From Timema cristinae (taxonomy: Eukaryota > Arthropoda > Insecta > Phasmatodea > Timematidae): a stretch of 64,000 nucleotides of DNA. The first letter of the stretch is position 1; the number at the start of each line of letters is the position of its first letter. The notes under the pieces were generated by a model. That model was given only the letters and a program-made list of their open reading frames with translations. It did no database searches and was not told the origin of the DNA. Where the stretch lies: positions 1-64,000 of the forward strand of contig JBCFYV010000538.1 of the NCBI GenBank assembly GCA_039000515.1. Direction: 5' to 3'. Made by a program: the position numbers and the translations under genes. Below are positions 36,993 through 47,777 of the stretch, piece by piece.

Positions 36993-38328
36993 ATGGCGTC
37001 AGAATTTGTGGCCCCATTTTTGACGGAGGTGGGAAGTAATGAGATACTTCCACGTAAATTGACTGACTTGGAGATAGGTCACGCGTACCGTATTTCTTCA
37101 ATAAAATCGGTAAATACGCGATTCGGTCGTCGTATACTTACTGTACTCGAGGGCAAGTATCAAGTTTGGCTGCCGCGAAGATTTTCGACGCTCAGCGACG
37201 CTCAGATAGAGGATATCTCGAAAGCGGATCTACTACTTGATTACAAAGGTCTCTCTACCGCCACCAAAACAGCCATCCTGAACTTTGAAGGTAATGTGTG
37301 TGTGTGTTAGGATAACTGAACTTAATCTAAGTCAATAATCATTGAATGAGTTTAAAAGAATTGTTTACATCAATAACTAACAATATGTGCGTGTGTGAGT
37401 GTGTTAGGATAACTGAACTTAATCTAAGACAATAATCGTTGAATTGTTTTCAAGTTAAATGAGTTTTTAAAAAAAATTATTTACATCATTAACTAACAAT
37501 ACAAGGTTGTGTGTGTGTGTGTGCGTGTGGGTGTATGTGTAATTATCTTTAAATGAAGCTGGATTATGAAGAGTTGATTTCCTCGAAATGTTTAACACTC
37601 ACCTCTTTGAAAAACGAATGATATTTCTTTGCCCATTACATCATTAACTAACAATACGAGGTTCGAACCTTGCTCCCTGGATAATTGCGCTTAATCTGCA
37701 TCTCGTAAGACCAAAGTTAATAATCTTACAGGTTAAAATATCATTGACTAATAATAAATCGTTGAATTGTTTAATAGTTTTAAAAAAACATCTACTTGAG
37801 TCGTTTTTGAAGAGAGTTTTCCACCCTCTTTTAATAAAAGGGACCGAGGGACGTTTAAACACTCTTTTTTCCAGCCTCGGGAGCGAACAACCTTCACAGA
37901 CAAAAAAGAGAAACATTTAAAGCTTTCTGTACTGGAAAAAAAAATATCACAAGCAGTTTTCGTACAAACCTCTCATACTGTTTAGAGATTAATAAGGTTA
38001 TATTTTTAGAGGAAATGTGTACAAATTTGCGAACCATCCTGAGTGAGAGTCGAACCTTGACCCACAAGCAGTTTTCGTACAAACCTCTCATACTGTTTAG
38101 AGATTAGAGGAAAAGTGTACAAATTTGCGAACCATCCTGAGTGAGAGTCGAACCTTGACCCTCCCAATAGGAGAGTAACGCGTTAGAACAGACAGCTAGG
38201 TAGCCTGATGGTCTAGGGGGTAAGGTGTCAGACTTTTTTTGTGATTGCTCATCATAGTCGTTCCTGTTTATTTGTTTACAGCCATCTCGAGTCCGCTTGA
38301 CGTTATCTTGGAGGAGACCTGTACCTGA
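36993..38328 (+). CDS. Small spliced protein upstream of PolB (possible OB-fold)
   Basis: Exon 1 (36993-37290) starts at an ATG just downstream of a TATA/initiator pair. It ends at donor GTAATG in phase 1. Exon 2 (38282-38328) follows TTTGTTTACAG, joins in frame and ends at TGA, giving 114 residues. The core, YRISSIKSVNTRFGRRILTV then YQVWLPRRFS, looks like a beta-barrel with alternating hydrophobics. I recall many small arthropod proteins with the same VNTRFG...LPRRF pattern but cannot name the family. A single-stranded-DNA-binding role is a guess from its position 16 bp before the polymerase ORF. The 0.99-kb intron holds duplicated repeats and a SINE-head scrap. There is no frameshift in this gene, unlike its neighbour. 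Confidence 0.65.
37945..38170 (+). repeat. About 110-bp tandem duplication in the intron
   Basis: CACAAGCAGTTTTCGTACAA through GAGTGAGAGTCGAACCTTGA occurs twice (from about 37949 and 38062). The first copy has an extra 18 bp. Confidence 0.8.
38190..38236 (+). repeat. SINE family 2 tRNA-like head fragment
   Basis: GATGGTCTAGGGGGTAAGGT matches the A-box region of family 2 and breaks off in a T-run. It lies in the intron just before exon 2 of the small upstream gene. Confidence 0.5.
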
Positions 38329-38344
38329 ATGAAGAGGAGGCTAA

Positions 38345-41300
38345 ATGGCAGAACCTCCAGCTAAAAGAGCGCGCTTTTCTTCTTCCCCCATCATTATATC
38401 TCGACAAATAAATGGAAATAAAGTGTATACTCTCCGTGAATTAACCTCGAATGAGCAACTTTTAATTAATTATCTAAAACGTGATATCACAACACAAGTA
38501 TATAAAGCATACATTGAGCATACACCAGGGTTGATTAAGACCTCGAGCGTTTTGATACTCGGACATGAGGATATAGATAGACAGATCCGGACACTTTTGA
38601 CTCAGTCACATGACTTAGGTACGGGATTTACCCAGTTTAGGCTTTACCTGGTCTCTCATTGAAACTTATTGAGCAGGCGTACACCCGCCGTATAAAAACC
38701 TATTCTATCACTAACGAATTGCCTTACAAGGACCCCGTCCAGTTTCTCGTCGCGTGCGGAGGTATATACGTAAAGACGGTAGAAGAAACAATTGCAAATG
38801 ACTCGATAAAGGTAAATTGCAGCCTCATTTGCGAGTTTAGACATCCTACCGAAGGTAGAATTGAGAAAGGGTATTTCAACTCTAGTCTATGCGGTATATT
38901 TACCCCTACAAACTTGGAAGAAATATATGAGAATAATGTGGTTTTCCCCCTCCTTGCTCAAATTGAAGGTTTTGTTTCTAGAGACTCAGGTTGGATGTAT
39001 GACGGTACATTGGAGATGAGAATAAATCTCTCTAAAAACACGGTTTTCACGATCGGGGCTCGGGTTCAAATCCCAGAAACTATAGCCAACCGTAAAGCGC
39101 TGATAAATGTGCAATGTGAAGAAGGTCATTGTTTCCCTGTATCTGTTTTATCAGGTATTTTTGAACCGACGGGAAAAGCTCAACGTTTATCCTATTGCCC
39201 TAATTTTCGAGATGTGTTGAATCTAGACGGGATCCCTCTCCCTTTCCAAATGAGATATATCGAGCGTTTTGAAAAGCTTAACGATATATCTATAAATGTG
39301 TACACTGCAAAGCATGATGGGAGTGACTCTTATATTGACTCGGCTGACACCTCTAAAAAACTAGTAATTGTTCCTGTACACGTCAGTGCTAAAGAGCGCG
39401 CTAGACATGTACATTTATTCATGATAAGAGTGCACGGGACAGAAACTTATCATTTCAGCGGAATTAAAAATCTGTCACGGTTAATAAACTCTCAACTACC
39501 GCGAGCGTCTAGCGGAGGACGTAGATACTTTTGTGATAGATGCATGTCCGCTTTTTTGACTGAAAACAAACTCACAAAACATAAAGAGGCGTGTATAAAA
39601 TTCGGCGCGGTAAGGAGTACATTCCCTCAAGGGGAAAATAAATTTCTCACGTTCACTCAGTATAAGCAACAGGAGATAACAGGATTTATCGTATATGCAG
39701 ACCTGGAGAGCTTACTTATGCCTATAGAGACGAGTGATCCCGACCCAAAATTTTCTTATACCGAGAATGTTCAGCGTCATGTAGCTTATTCTGTAGGAAT
39801 GTACGTTAAATGTAATTTTGACGATAGTCTCTCAGAGTACCGTCACTTCACGGGAAAAGATTGTACTGACCAATTTGTTGAGGCGCTCGTAGATACTGCG
39901 AAGCGTGTACTAGAGTACTATAGTACCGTTGTACCGATGAAACCGTTAACTCCTGCTCAAAGAGACGCTCATAATACAGCCTCTTATTGTCATATATGCG
40001 AGAAGCCCTACAAGAATCATGATATTCGGGTTATGGATCATTTTCACTTGACTGGACTTTATCGTGGGAGTAGTCACGCAGGGTGCAATATTAATTACAA
40101 GAACCCGAGTCACCTGAGCGTAGTAATCCATAACGCGCGTTGCTACGACAATTTTTTCCTTCTCGAATCACTCGTTGAACGTAGAGAAACTGATCCGTTC
40201 ACGGGAGAGAACGTTCTCATCAATCCGGGAAAAGTCAGAGTTATTGGAGAGACTATGGGAAGATTCAAAGTAATCATGAAATATATTCGGCACGGGTTTC
40301 GAGGGATCACGATTAAAATTATAGATAGTTTCAGTTTTCTATGTACTTCCCTAGAGAAATGCGTATCTTACCTCGAACCCGAGCAACTTAAAATCACGCG
40401 TAAGTGCCATCCCGAGGATGAACGCTTCAAATTAGTCACACGAAAAGGAGTGTTCCCCTATGATTATATTGATTCATTCGAGCGGCTAGATGAGACTCAG
40501 TTACCGGGCAAAGATAAATTTTACAACGCGCTCACGGATAGTCATATCTCTCAGGAAGACTATGATCACGCCTGTGAGGTTTGGCGAGTATTCGAATGTA
40601 AGAATCTTTGGGACTATTTCGAACCTCTACCTGTGCACAGATGTAACTTTACTAGGGGACGTCTTTGAGAACTTTCGTGATCTCTGCATGAAGACGTATA
40701 GGCTCGATCCCGGATGGTCCCTTACAGCTCCCAGTCTAGCGTACCAGGCTCTATTGAGAATAACCCGGGTACAGCTCGAATTAATCGATGATGTGGACAC
40801 TCATCAATTCATTGAGGGGGCTATCCGCGGAGGGATATGTTTTGTGGCTAATCGTCACGCTGTAGCGAATAATCGCTATATGGACGCGTTTGATCCTTCC
40901 AAGCCGGAGTCCTACATTTTCTATCTAGACGTGAATGGACTCTACTCATTTAGTATGCTGTCCTCACCTCCCTATGGAGAGTTCAGGTGGCTCGAAGATG
41001 AAGAAATTGCTCGATTGGACGTGCTAAAAGTAGAGGACGATGCGGATACGGGCTATATCTTGCAGGTAGATCTTGAATATCCGCGAGATGTGCACGACGC
41101 TCATTCTGACTTGCCGTTCTGTCCTGAGAAAGGGATTCCACCCGTAGGGAAACATGAGAAACTGTTAACAACTTTAGCTGATAAGAGCGGGTACGTCATT
41201 CACTACCGTCATCTAAAGCTATGTTTAGCGAACGGGTTGAAACTGACGAGAGTTCACCGTGTTCTCAGTTTCAAGCAAGCGCCGTGGATGGCTCCGTATA

Positions 41301-42159
41301 TCAGGTTGAACGCGGAAATGAGGAGTAAAGCGAGCAATCAATTTGAAAACATGTTTTTCAAACTGATGAACAATGCCGCATTCGGCCGCCTCATATCTAA
41401 CAAGAGGGCTTACCGTACGATAAAGATAGCTACCAGGTGGGATGGGAAATTTGGAGCGGGTAACCTCATAGCCAGTCCTAACTTTAAAAACCGCACGATA
41501 GTGTCAGAAAACCTAGTCATCATCGAGATGGAACCGCAAGAGATTTACTTTGATATTCCTATCTATGCGGGATTCGCCATTTTGGAAATCTCGAAGGTAG
41601 TCATGTACGGTCTGCATTAGCAGGTTATGATCCCTGCCTTCCCTAAAGGTACGTTAAAACTTCAATACACTGATACAGACTCACTTCTTTACTACATGAC
41701 TGTTGAGGACGCATACCAGAGACTCGCCCTGTTAGCTAATGACTACCTGGACACCTCCACCTACGGACAATCAATGTTTACAGGATGTCCGTAGTAAATA
41801 AAGGGGTGCTCGGTAAACTAAAAGACGAGACTCGAGGTCAGATCATCACTGAGTTCATTGGTTTACGTCCTAAACTCTATTCATTCTCGGTACAAAGAGT
41901 TGGGGAGACTCTCAAGGCTAAAGGGGTGAAGAGTAGCGCGTTAAGAACGCTTTCATTAGAGGATTATCGTAATTGTTTGACAGATGAGACGATAGTCATG
42001 AAAGACGCTCGTTCAATAAGAGCAGTAGGATTCAAACTTTACACACAAAAATTCAATAGGGTCGCTCTATGCTCTATCGACGACAAAATATATAGAGTAC
42101 CAGGAACTGTCAATACTCTTCCATGGTCCCATTACTCAATCGGACAGTCAACTCTATAG
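38345..42159 (+). pseudogene. Protein-primed family B DNA polymerase (Polinton pPolB), broken
   Basis: This is the replication polymerase of the element (DNA_pol_B_2 type). Four frames carry it. 38345-38662: N-terminal region with a basic PPAKRARF start. 38659-40668: N-terminal domain, a C2H2 finger (YFCDRCMSAF...KHKEAC), exonuclease motif I YADLESL, a Cys/His segment (CHICEKPY...DHFHLTG) and HNARCYDNFF. From about 40630: DVTLLGDVFENFR, polymerase motif A YLDVNGLYSF, motif B KLMNNAAFGRLIS, motif C YTDTDSL (about 41670). 41785-42159: C-terminal thumb. Breaks: frameshifts near 38655, 40625 and 41785, and a TAG at 41618-41620. Catalytic Asp residues are present, so decay is recent. As it stands it is not translatable in one piece. 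Confidence 0.93.
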
Positions 42160-42164
42160 TGAAC

Positions 42165-42725
42165 AGTGCGTCTATGTGAAAAAAATCATAAGTGATTAGA
42201 ACTAGACCTAAAATTTCATGTTCAGTAGTCTCTATAATGTATAAATATTCATGTTCTATACTGTAAGTGATTAAAACCAAAAAAATATTCACGTCATGTA
42301 CTCTATTGTGTTGATGTATAAAAAAAATTCACGTCCTGTACTCTATAGTATTCATGTTCTGTAGTGTAAGTGATTAAAACTAAAAAAAATATTCTCGTGC
42401 TGTACTCTATAGTGTAAGTGATTAGTGTTAATGTATAAACAAAACAACAATTTCAAGAACTATAACTTAAAACAAAAAATATTCACGTCATGTACTCTAT
42501 TGTGTTAATGTATAAAAAATTCATGTTCTATACTGTAAGTGATTAAAACTAAAAATATATTCACGTCCTGTACTCTATAGTGTTAATGTATAAATATTCA
42601 TGTTCTGTAGTGTAAGTGATTTAAACTAAAAAAAATATTCACGTCCTGTACTCTATAGTGAAGTGATTAGTGTTAATGTATAAACAAAACAGCAATTTCA
42701 AGAACTATAACTTGTGGAAAAAAAC
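42165..42725. repeat. Decayed tandem repeats after PolB
   Basis: Variable-length repeats use the words ATTCACGTCCTGTACTCTAT, AGTGTAAGTGATTA and AACTAAAAAAA. They begin right after the polymerase stop. I see no ORF. Confidence 0.75.
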
Positions 42726-42784
42726 CCAACTAATTTAGTATGTATCTATGTGTTTTAAATCTTTATATTCATTAAATAGAATTA

Positions 42785-44095
42785 ATTATGGATGGTGTTT
42801 TTTCTTTATTTCTTTCCTTCCCTTCATCCACCCCCCCTTCCCCTCATTGATTAAATAATACAATGAAAGTTATAATCAATAATTCTTTATTTTTTTTAAA
42901 AATCTATTACAAGATTCATACGTTTAAAGCTAATTATATTAAACATTTATTTCTAATTTTCATTAAAAGTTAATTACGTTAAACATTTACTTTTTTAAAA
43001 AGTTAATTACATTAATCATTTATTTTCAATCATTAAAAGTTAAAATCATTAGAACCCTATTACAAGATTCATACATTAAACTTTTTTTTTTCAATCATTA
43101 AAAGTTATAATCATTAAAAGTTAATTACAAGATTCATACATTAAACATTCATTTTTTTCCTTTTTTCCAATCATCATTAATTCCTTTACAAGATTCACAA
43201 TTATGGATGATGTTTTTTTCATTATTTCTTTCCTTTTCTTCATCCGCCTCCTCTTCCCCTCATTGATTAAATAATACAATGAAAGTTATAATCAATAATT
43301 CTTTATTTTTAAAAAATCTATTACAAGATTCATACGTTTAAAGCTAATTATATTAAACATTTATATCTAATTTTCATTAAAAGTTAATTACATTAAACAT
43401 TTATTTTTTAAAAGTTAATTACATAAAACATTTATTTTCAATCATTAAAAGTTAAAATCATTAGAACTTAAACATTTATTTTTTCCAATCAATCATTAAA
43501 ATCATTAGAACCCTATTACAAGATTCATACGTTTAAAAGTTAATTACATTAAACATTTTTTTTTCTAATCCTCGTTAATTCTTTTACAAGATTCATACAT
43601 TTAAAGTTAATTATATTAAACATTTATTTTTCAATCATCATTTAGAACTCTATTACAAGATTCATACTTTAAAAGTTAATTACATTAAACATTTTTTTCC
43701 CTCAATCATTAAAAGTTAATTACATTAATTCTTTTACAAGATTCATAATTATGGATGGTGTTTTTTCATTATTTCTTTCCTTCCCTTCATCCGCCTCCTC
43801 TATCCCCCTCACTGATTAAATGATACAATGAAAGTTATAATCAATAATTCTTTATTAAACATTTATTTCTAATTTTCATTAAAAGTTAATTACGTTAAAC
43901 AACATTAAAAGTTAAAATCATTAGAACCCTATTACAAGATTCATACATTAAACATTTTTTTTCAATCATTAAAAGTTAATTACAAGATTCATACATTAAA
44001 CTTTTTTTTTTTCCAATCATTAAAAGTTAAAATCATTAGAGCCCTATTACAAGATTCGTACGTTTAATCCAATCATCATTAATTCTTGTGATAAT
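42785..44095. repeat. AT-rich repeats, three copies of a 0.4-0.55 kb unit
   Basis: TTATGGATGRTGTTTTTTC begins units near 42785, 43200 and 43748. Each is followed by CAATGAAAGTTATAATCAAT and then short TTAAAAGTTAATTACATTAA and ATTACAAGATTCATAC words. There is no coding potential. The region occupies the place where structural genes would lie in a complete element. Confidence 0.8.
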
Positions 44096-44102
44096 CGAGG
44101 AC

Positions 44103-44207
44103 TTACGCTTCCTCTGACTCCTCTCGAGGCTTCTTCTTTGCAGGCTCCATCTTCTTTCCGAGCTTACGTTTGGAAGCGTCTGTAGTTTTCTTCTTCCGTC
44201 TGGTCAT
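44103..44207 (-). CDS. Small basic protein of unknown function
   Basis: From an ATG at 44207 the frame reads MTRRKKKTTDASKRKLGKKM and ends in an acidic EESEEA at 44103 (34 residues). A possible TATA box, CTATATAAAC, lies on the minus strand at 44280-44271. The frame stays open upstream to 44348, but there it runs into the 60-bp satellite, so the shorter start is preferred. The composition suggests a nucleic-acid-binding or nuclear-targeting peptide. It may also be the surviving C-terminus of a larger gene replaced by the satellite. Confidence 0.4.
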   Translation of the reverse strand: MTRRKKKTTDASKRKLGKKMEPAKKKPREESEEA

Positions 44208-44289
44208 GTCAACCTCGTCTAGACCGCAGACGCATGATAACTTATTGAAATCTATGTACTCTTTATATTCGTTTATATAGGAAGAACAA

Positions 44290-45390
44290 ACTTGGTCCAC
44301 ATAGCTCTGTTGACCGCAGATATAGTCAGATTGTAATAGGAAGAACAACTAGGTCACACATAGCTCTGTTGACTGCTAGATATAGTCAGATTGTAATAGG
44401 AAGAACTCACTAGGTCACACATAGCTCTGTTGACCGCTCAGATATAGTCAGATTGTAATAGGAAGAACTCACTAGGTCACACATAGCTCTGTTAAACCGT
44501 CAGATATAGTCAGATTGTAATAGGAAGAACTCACTAGGTCACACATAGCTCTGTTGGCTGCTAGATATAGTCAGATTGTAATAGGAAGAACACACTAGGT
44601 CACACATAGCTCTGTTGACTGCTAGATATAGTCAGATTGTAATAGGAAGAACACACAAGCTCACACATAGCTTTGTTGACTGCTAGATATAGTCAGATTG
44701 TAATAGGAAGAACTCACTAGGTCACACATAGCTCTGTTGACTGCTAGATATAGTCAGATTGTAATAGGAAGAACCACTAGGTCACACATAGCTCTGTTGA
44801 CTGCTAGATATAGTCAGATTGTAATAGGAAGAACTCACTAGGTCACACATAGCTCTGTTGACTGCTAGATATAGTCAGATTGTAATAGGAAGAACACACT
44901 AGGTCACACATAGCTCTGTTGACGCTAGATATAGTCAGATTGTAATAGGAAGAATACACTAGCTCACACATAGCTCTGTTGACCGCTAGATATAGTCAGA
45001 TTGTAATAGGAAGAACGCACTAGGTCACACATAGCTCTGTTGACTGCTAGATATAGTCAGATTGTAATAGGAAGAACACACTAGCTCACACATAGCTCTG
45101 TTGACCGCTAGATATAGTCGGATTGTAATAGGAAGAACGCACTAGGTCACACATAGCTCTGTTGACCGCTAGATATAGTCGGATTGTAATAGGAAGAACG
45201 CACTAGGTCACACATAGCTCTGTTGACTGCTAGATATAGTCAGATTGTAATAGGAAGAACCACTAGGTCACACATAGCTCTATTGACTGCTAGATATAGT
45301 CAGATTGTAATAGGAAGAACTCACTAGGTCACCATAACTCTTTGAACCGTTAGATATAGTCATATTGTAATAGGAAGAACCACTAGTCCT
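44290..45390. repeat. 60-61 bp satellite, about 18 copies
   Basis: The unit contains GATATAGTCAGATTGTAATA, GGAAGAAC, then CACTAGGTCACACATAGCTC and TGTTGACTGCTA. AGGAAGAAC recurs every 60-61 bp from 44339 to 45371. The 5' coding part of the minus-strand small ORF is itself a diverged unit, so the array may have grown out of that gene's start. Confidence 0.95.
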
Positions 45391-45414
45391 GCATCATACA
45401 GGGAGTATATATTT

Positions 45415-45582
45415 ATAGCATCACGTCTTACTTACGCTAATGTGTAATGGTAGGGTGATTGTGAATGAAATGAAGGACCTACAGTTTAACGAGGAATGCG
45501 AACCACGGTGACAACTGTCATTCCTCACATTCACAAGATGTCGTGTCAGAGGTGAAGGAAGGGTTTGTACCGGTACTGAGGT
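45415..45582 (-). mobile_element. SINE family 2 fragment inside the Polinton
   Basis: TAATGGTAGGGTGATTGTGA, GACCTACAGTTTAACG, AACCACGGTGACAACTG and TCACAAGATGTCGTGTCAGA match the reversed family 2 body. The tail at the left is partial. It runs directly into the array of head units at 45583. Confidence 0.8.
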
Positions 45583-45930
45583 GAGGATTGAACCCGGGAC
45601 CACTAGATCTGTATCCTGTTCCATTAGGTGGTTTCCTGTGATCTACGCTATATATATGAGGATTGAACCTGGGACCTCTAGATCTGTAGCCTGTTCCGTT
45701 AGGTTGTTTTCTGTGATCTACACTATATATATGAGGATTGAACTCGAGACCTCTAGATCTGTATCCTGTTCCGTTAAGTTGTTTTCTGTGATCTAGGGAT
45801 TGAACTCGGGACCTCTAGATCTGTAGCCTGTTCCGTTAAGTTGTTTCCTGTGAAAGTGCCGAGGATTGAACCTGGGACCTCTAGATCTGTATCCTGTTCC
45901 GTTAAGTTGTTTTCTATGATCTACACGTAA
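45583..45930 (-). repeat. Five tandem tRNA-like SINE heads
   Basis: GAGGATTGAACCYGGGACCT recurs at 45583, 45658, 45733, about 45796 and 45861 (period 75, then about 63-65). On the minus strand each unit has a B box (GGTTCAATCC) and part of a tRNA-like head (GGAACAGGATACAGATCTAG). It looks like tandem amplification of the head of the adjacent SINE family 2 fragment. Confidence 0.85.
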
Positions 45931-45993
45931 TTCGTGGATCGATGCGAAGGATATATAGGGGGGCGAGGGTATGTTCCCCCCTTCATCCCGAGC

Positions 45994-46030
45994 ATATAAA
46001 GCGACCGGAGGTAGGGAGACGCATCTCATT
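45994..46030 (+). promoter_or_regulatory. TATA box and initiator of the right-hand Polinton gene
   Basis: ATATAAA at 45994-46000 is followed 27 bp later by TCATTC (46027). The ATG at 46035 comes just after. The layout resembles that of the gene at 36993. Confidence 0.55.
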
Positions 46031-46034
46031 CGAA

Positions 46035-46583
46035 ATGTTTAGACGGTTGGGTTATCGTCTGGAGGACATGAGTGAAATTAAGATCTCAGACAGCAGCTTG
46101 GAATACTACATCGCGAGAGCCGAGAAGGGTTACAGCGAGTGTTGCGACTCTTCGGTGCACTGGCTCGGATGCCATAATCCGGGAATGTACGAGGCGAGTC
46201 AGTCCATCGAGAACTGTTCAACATCATGTTCCGTCTACAAGCTGAAGGAAGGGGACGAGCCGCAAATTCTCAGCGAAGACGCTCCCCTGCTCGACGAAGA
46301 CGCTTTGTGCATCGAGCTGGATCGGATCGAGCGGGAGGAACTCGACACGCGTCAAAAGCATCTCTGAACTCGAAAAGTATCGGGCCTACAACGTTCGTCG
46401 CCTGGAAGGAGACGAGAAATCAGCGAGCCGGAGGACGAGCCAAACATCGTGACGCTGGACTATGTGGGTAAAGTGCGTCTTCCAGGTAAAAACTTTGGCG
46501 CGAGATACAGAAGTCGGTTTAACGCGTCGCAGCGCGGACTGATCTATCTAGGCGACGGCAAATACGATCTTTTCAAGTGGTGA
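46035..46583 (+). pseudogene. Unrecognised Polinton protein with two compensating frameshifts
   Basis: The start is placed at 46035 (MFRRLGYRLEDMSEIK), downstream of the TATA/initiator pair, not at the earlier in-frame Met at 45942. The frame is open to 46364, where a TGA follows. The next 50 bases make sense in a neighbouring frame (SELEKYRAYNVRRLEGDE). From about 46410 the original frame resumes and ends GLIYLGDGKYDLFKW with a stop at 46581-46583. About 180 residues in all. There is a Cys-rich segment (YSECCDSSVHWLGCHNPG) and an acidic stretch. GC content is higher than around it. I do not recognise the family. Confidence 0.55.
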
Positions 46584-46734
46584 AAGAACGTCGTGCGCGT
46601 TTGAATAGACTATATGTATGTGTATGTTGAAAGACTAAGACTATACATGAAAGAATCTTGTACTGAATATATATGTATCAATGATTTATTAAGAATATAC
46701 TAGGTTTAAAAAAACTGTACTATTTATTTAGGGA

Positions 46735-47279
46735 GGGGAATAATACTTGTCATATCCTTAATTCCCAATCTTTGCTAGGACTGACCGTCAGGGTTTGAGA
46801 GAGAATATACTTGTCATATCCCGAGCCGCCCTCCCAAACCCTACTACATCACGATGATGGAAGAGAGCGAGAGAGGGATAACCCTTAAAAAAATAGTCTC
46901 CCCCTCCACCCCTCACCCAGGTGCTCCATCAACCCTCCTCCATACCGAAAAGACTAAGACTTTGAGAGAGTGAGAATTTTGTACTGAATATATGTATCAA
47001 TGTAATATTTCACCTTAATTCCCGATCTTTGTCAGGACTGAGGATTGAAGTCAGACCATCAGGGTGTTTTGGCAATCATCTTGAGCAGGACTAAGGATTG
47101 CAAACATACAGAAGATATTTAACCTTAATTCCTAATCTTTTGTCAGGGGAGAGAGAGAGGGATTGAAAAGACTATATGTATGCGTACGTTGAAAGACTAA
47201 GACTATGCATGAAAGAATCTTTGAGAGAGAGAGAATTTTGTACTGAATATATGTAACAATGTAATATTAAGAATATACT
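46735..47279. repeat. Right subterminal repeats of the Polinton
   Basis: 46735-46830 repeats the inner TIR segment (complement of about 36140-36235). 46905-46998 is the complement of 36503-36605. A GACTATATGTATG...GAAAGACTAAGACTA block near 46610 recurs near 47175. No ORF. Confidence 0.75.
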
Positions 47280-47771
47280 AGGTGAATAATACTTGTCATA
47301 TCCTTAATTCCCAATCTTTGCTAGGACTGACCGTCAGGGTTTGAGGGAGAATATACTTGTCATATCCCCAGGTCCATAAGCTGCCCTCCCGCGTAGGAAT
47401 TGGGAAGTGAACCCGCATTTGCGTGGAGGTAGAGCGGATACTTCGAGACCCGTGAGACAGCCCGCATTTTCGCGGACAAAAAAAGTCTCCCCCACCCCCT
47501 CTCAGCCAGCCAGGTGCTTCAACCCCCCACCCCTCTACCTCACATCTATCTCAACCCTCCCACATCCAATTATGCAAATGAGTGTCGCCGTATTCTCACT
47601 TTACCCACCGTACCAAAAAAATAGTCTCTCCATCCACCCCGCACCCAGCCACTCCATCCCCCCCCTCCCCATCCCCCCTCCTACACAGCTCACATCAACA
47701 TATCTATCTCAACCCTTCCCATCCATGGATTATGCAAATGAGCGTCACAGAAAGCCATATTTACCCTTACT
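47280..47771 (-). repeat. Polinton right terminal inverted repeat (492 bp)
   Basis: It is the complement of 35237-35731 and ends CCATATTTACCCTTACT, followed directly by the target duplication. The SINE-like CAAATGCGGGTTCACTTCCC piece is at the mirrored position. The apparent ORFs 47407-47823 and 47582-47830 are readings of this repeat. Confidence 0.95.
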
Positions 47772-47777
47772 CACATC
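47772..47777 (+). repeat. Polinton target-site duplication, right
   Basis: CACATC is identical to 35231-35236. Confidence 0.92.

Larger units (their letters stand above)
35237..47771 (+). mobile_element. Polinton/Maverick element, 12.5 kb, apparently lacking integrase and capsid genes
   Basis: Long terminal inverted repeats beginning AGTAAGGGTAAATATGGC, a perfect 6-bp target duplication and a protein-primed family B DNA polymerase identify a Polinton. It lies in intron 1 of the Harbinger transposase, antisense to it. Typical members are 15-20 kb and carry a retroviral-type integrase, protease, packaging ATPase and capsid proteins. None of these is recognisable here, and 42165-45930 is filled with repeats. 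It is probably a deletion derivative mobilised in trans by a complete relative. Confidence 0.93.

Noticed and set aside
46226..46471. 81-aa Arg-rich ORF (+)
   Set aside because: It overlaps the better-supported gene at 46035 in another frame. Only its middle may represent the shifted segment.
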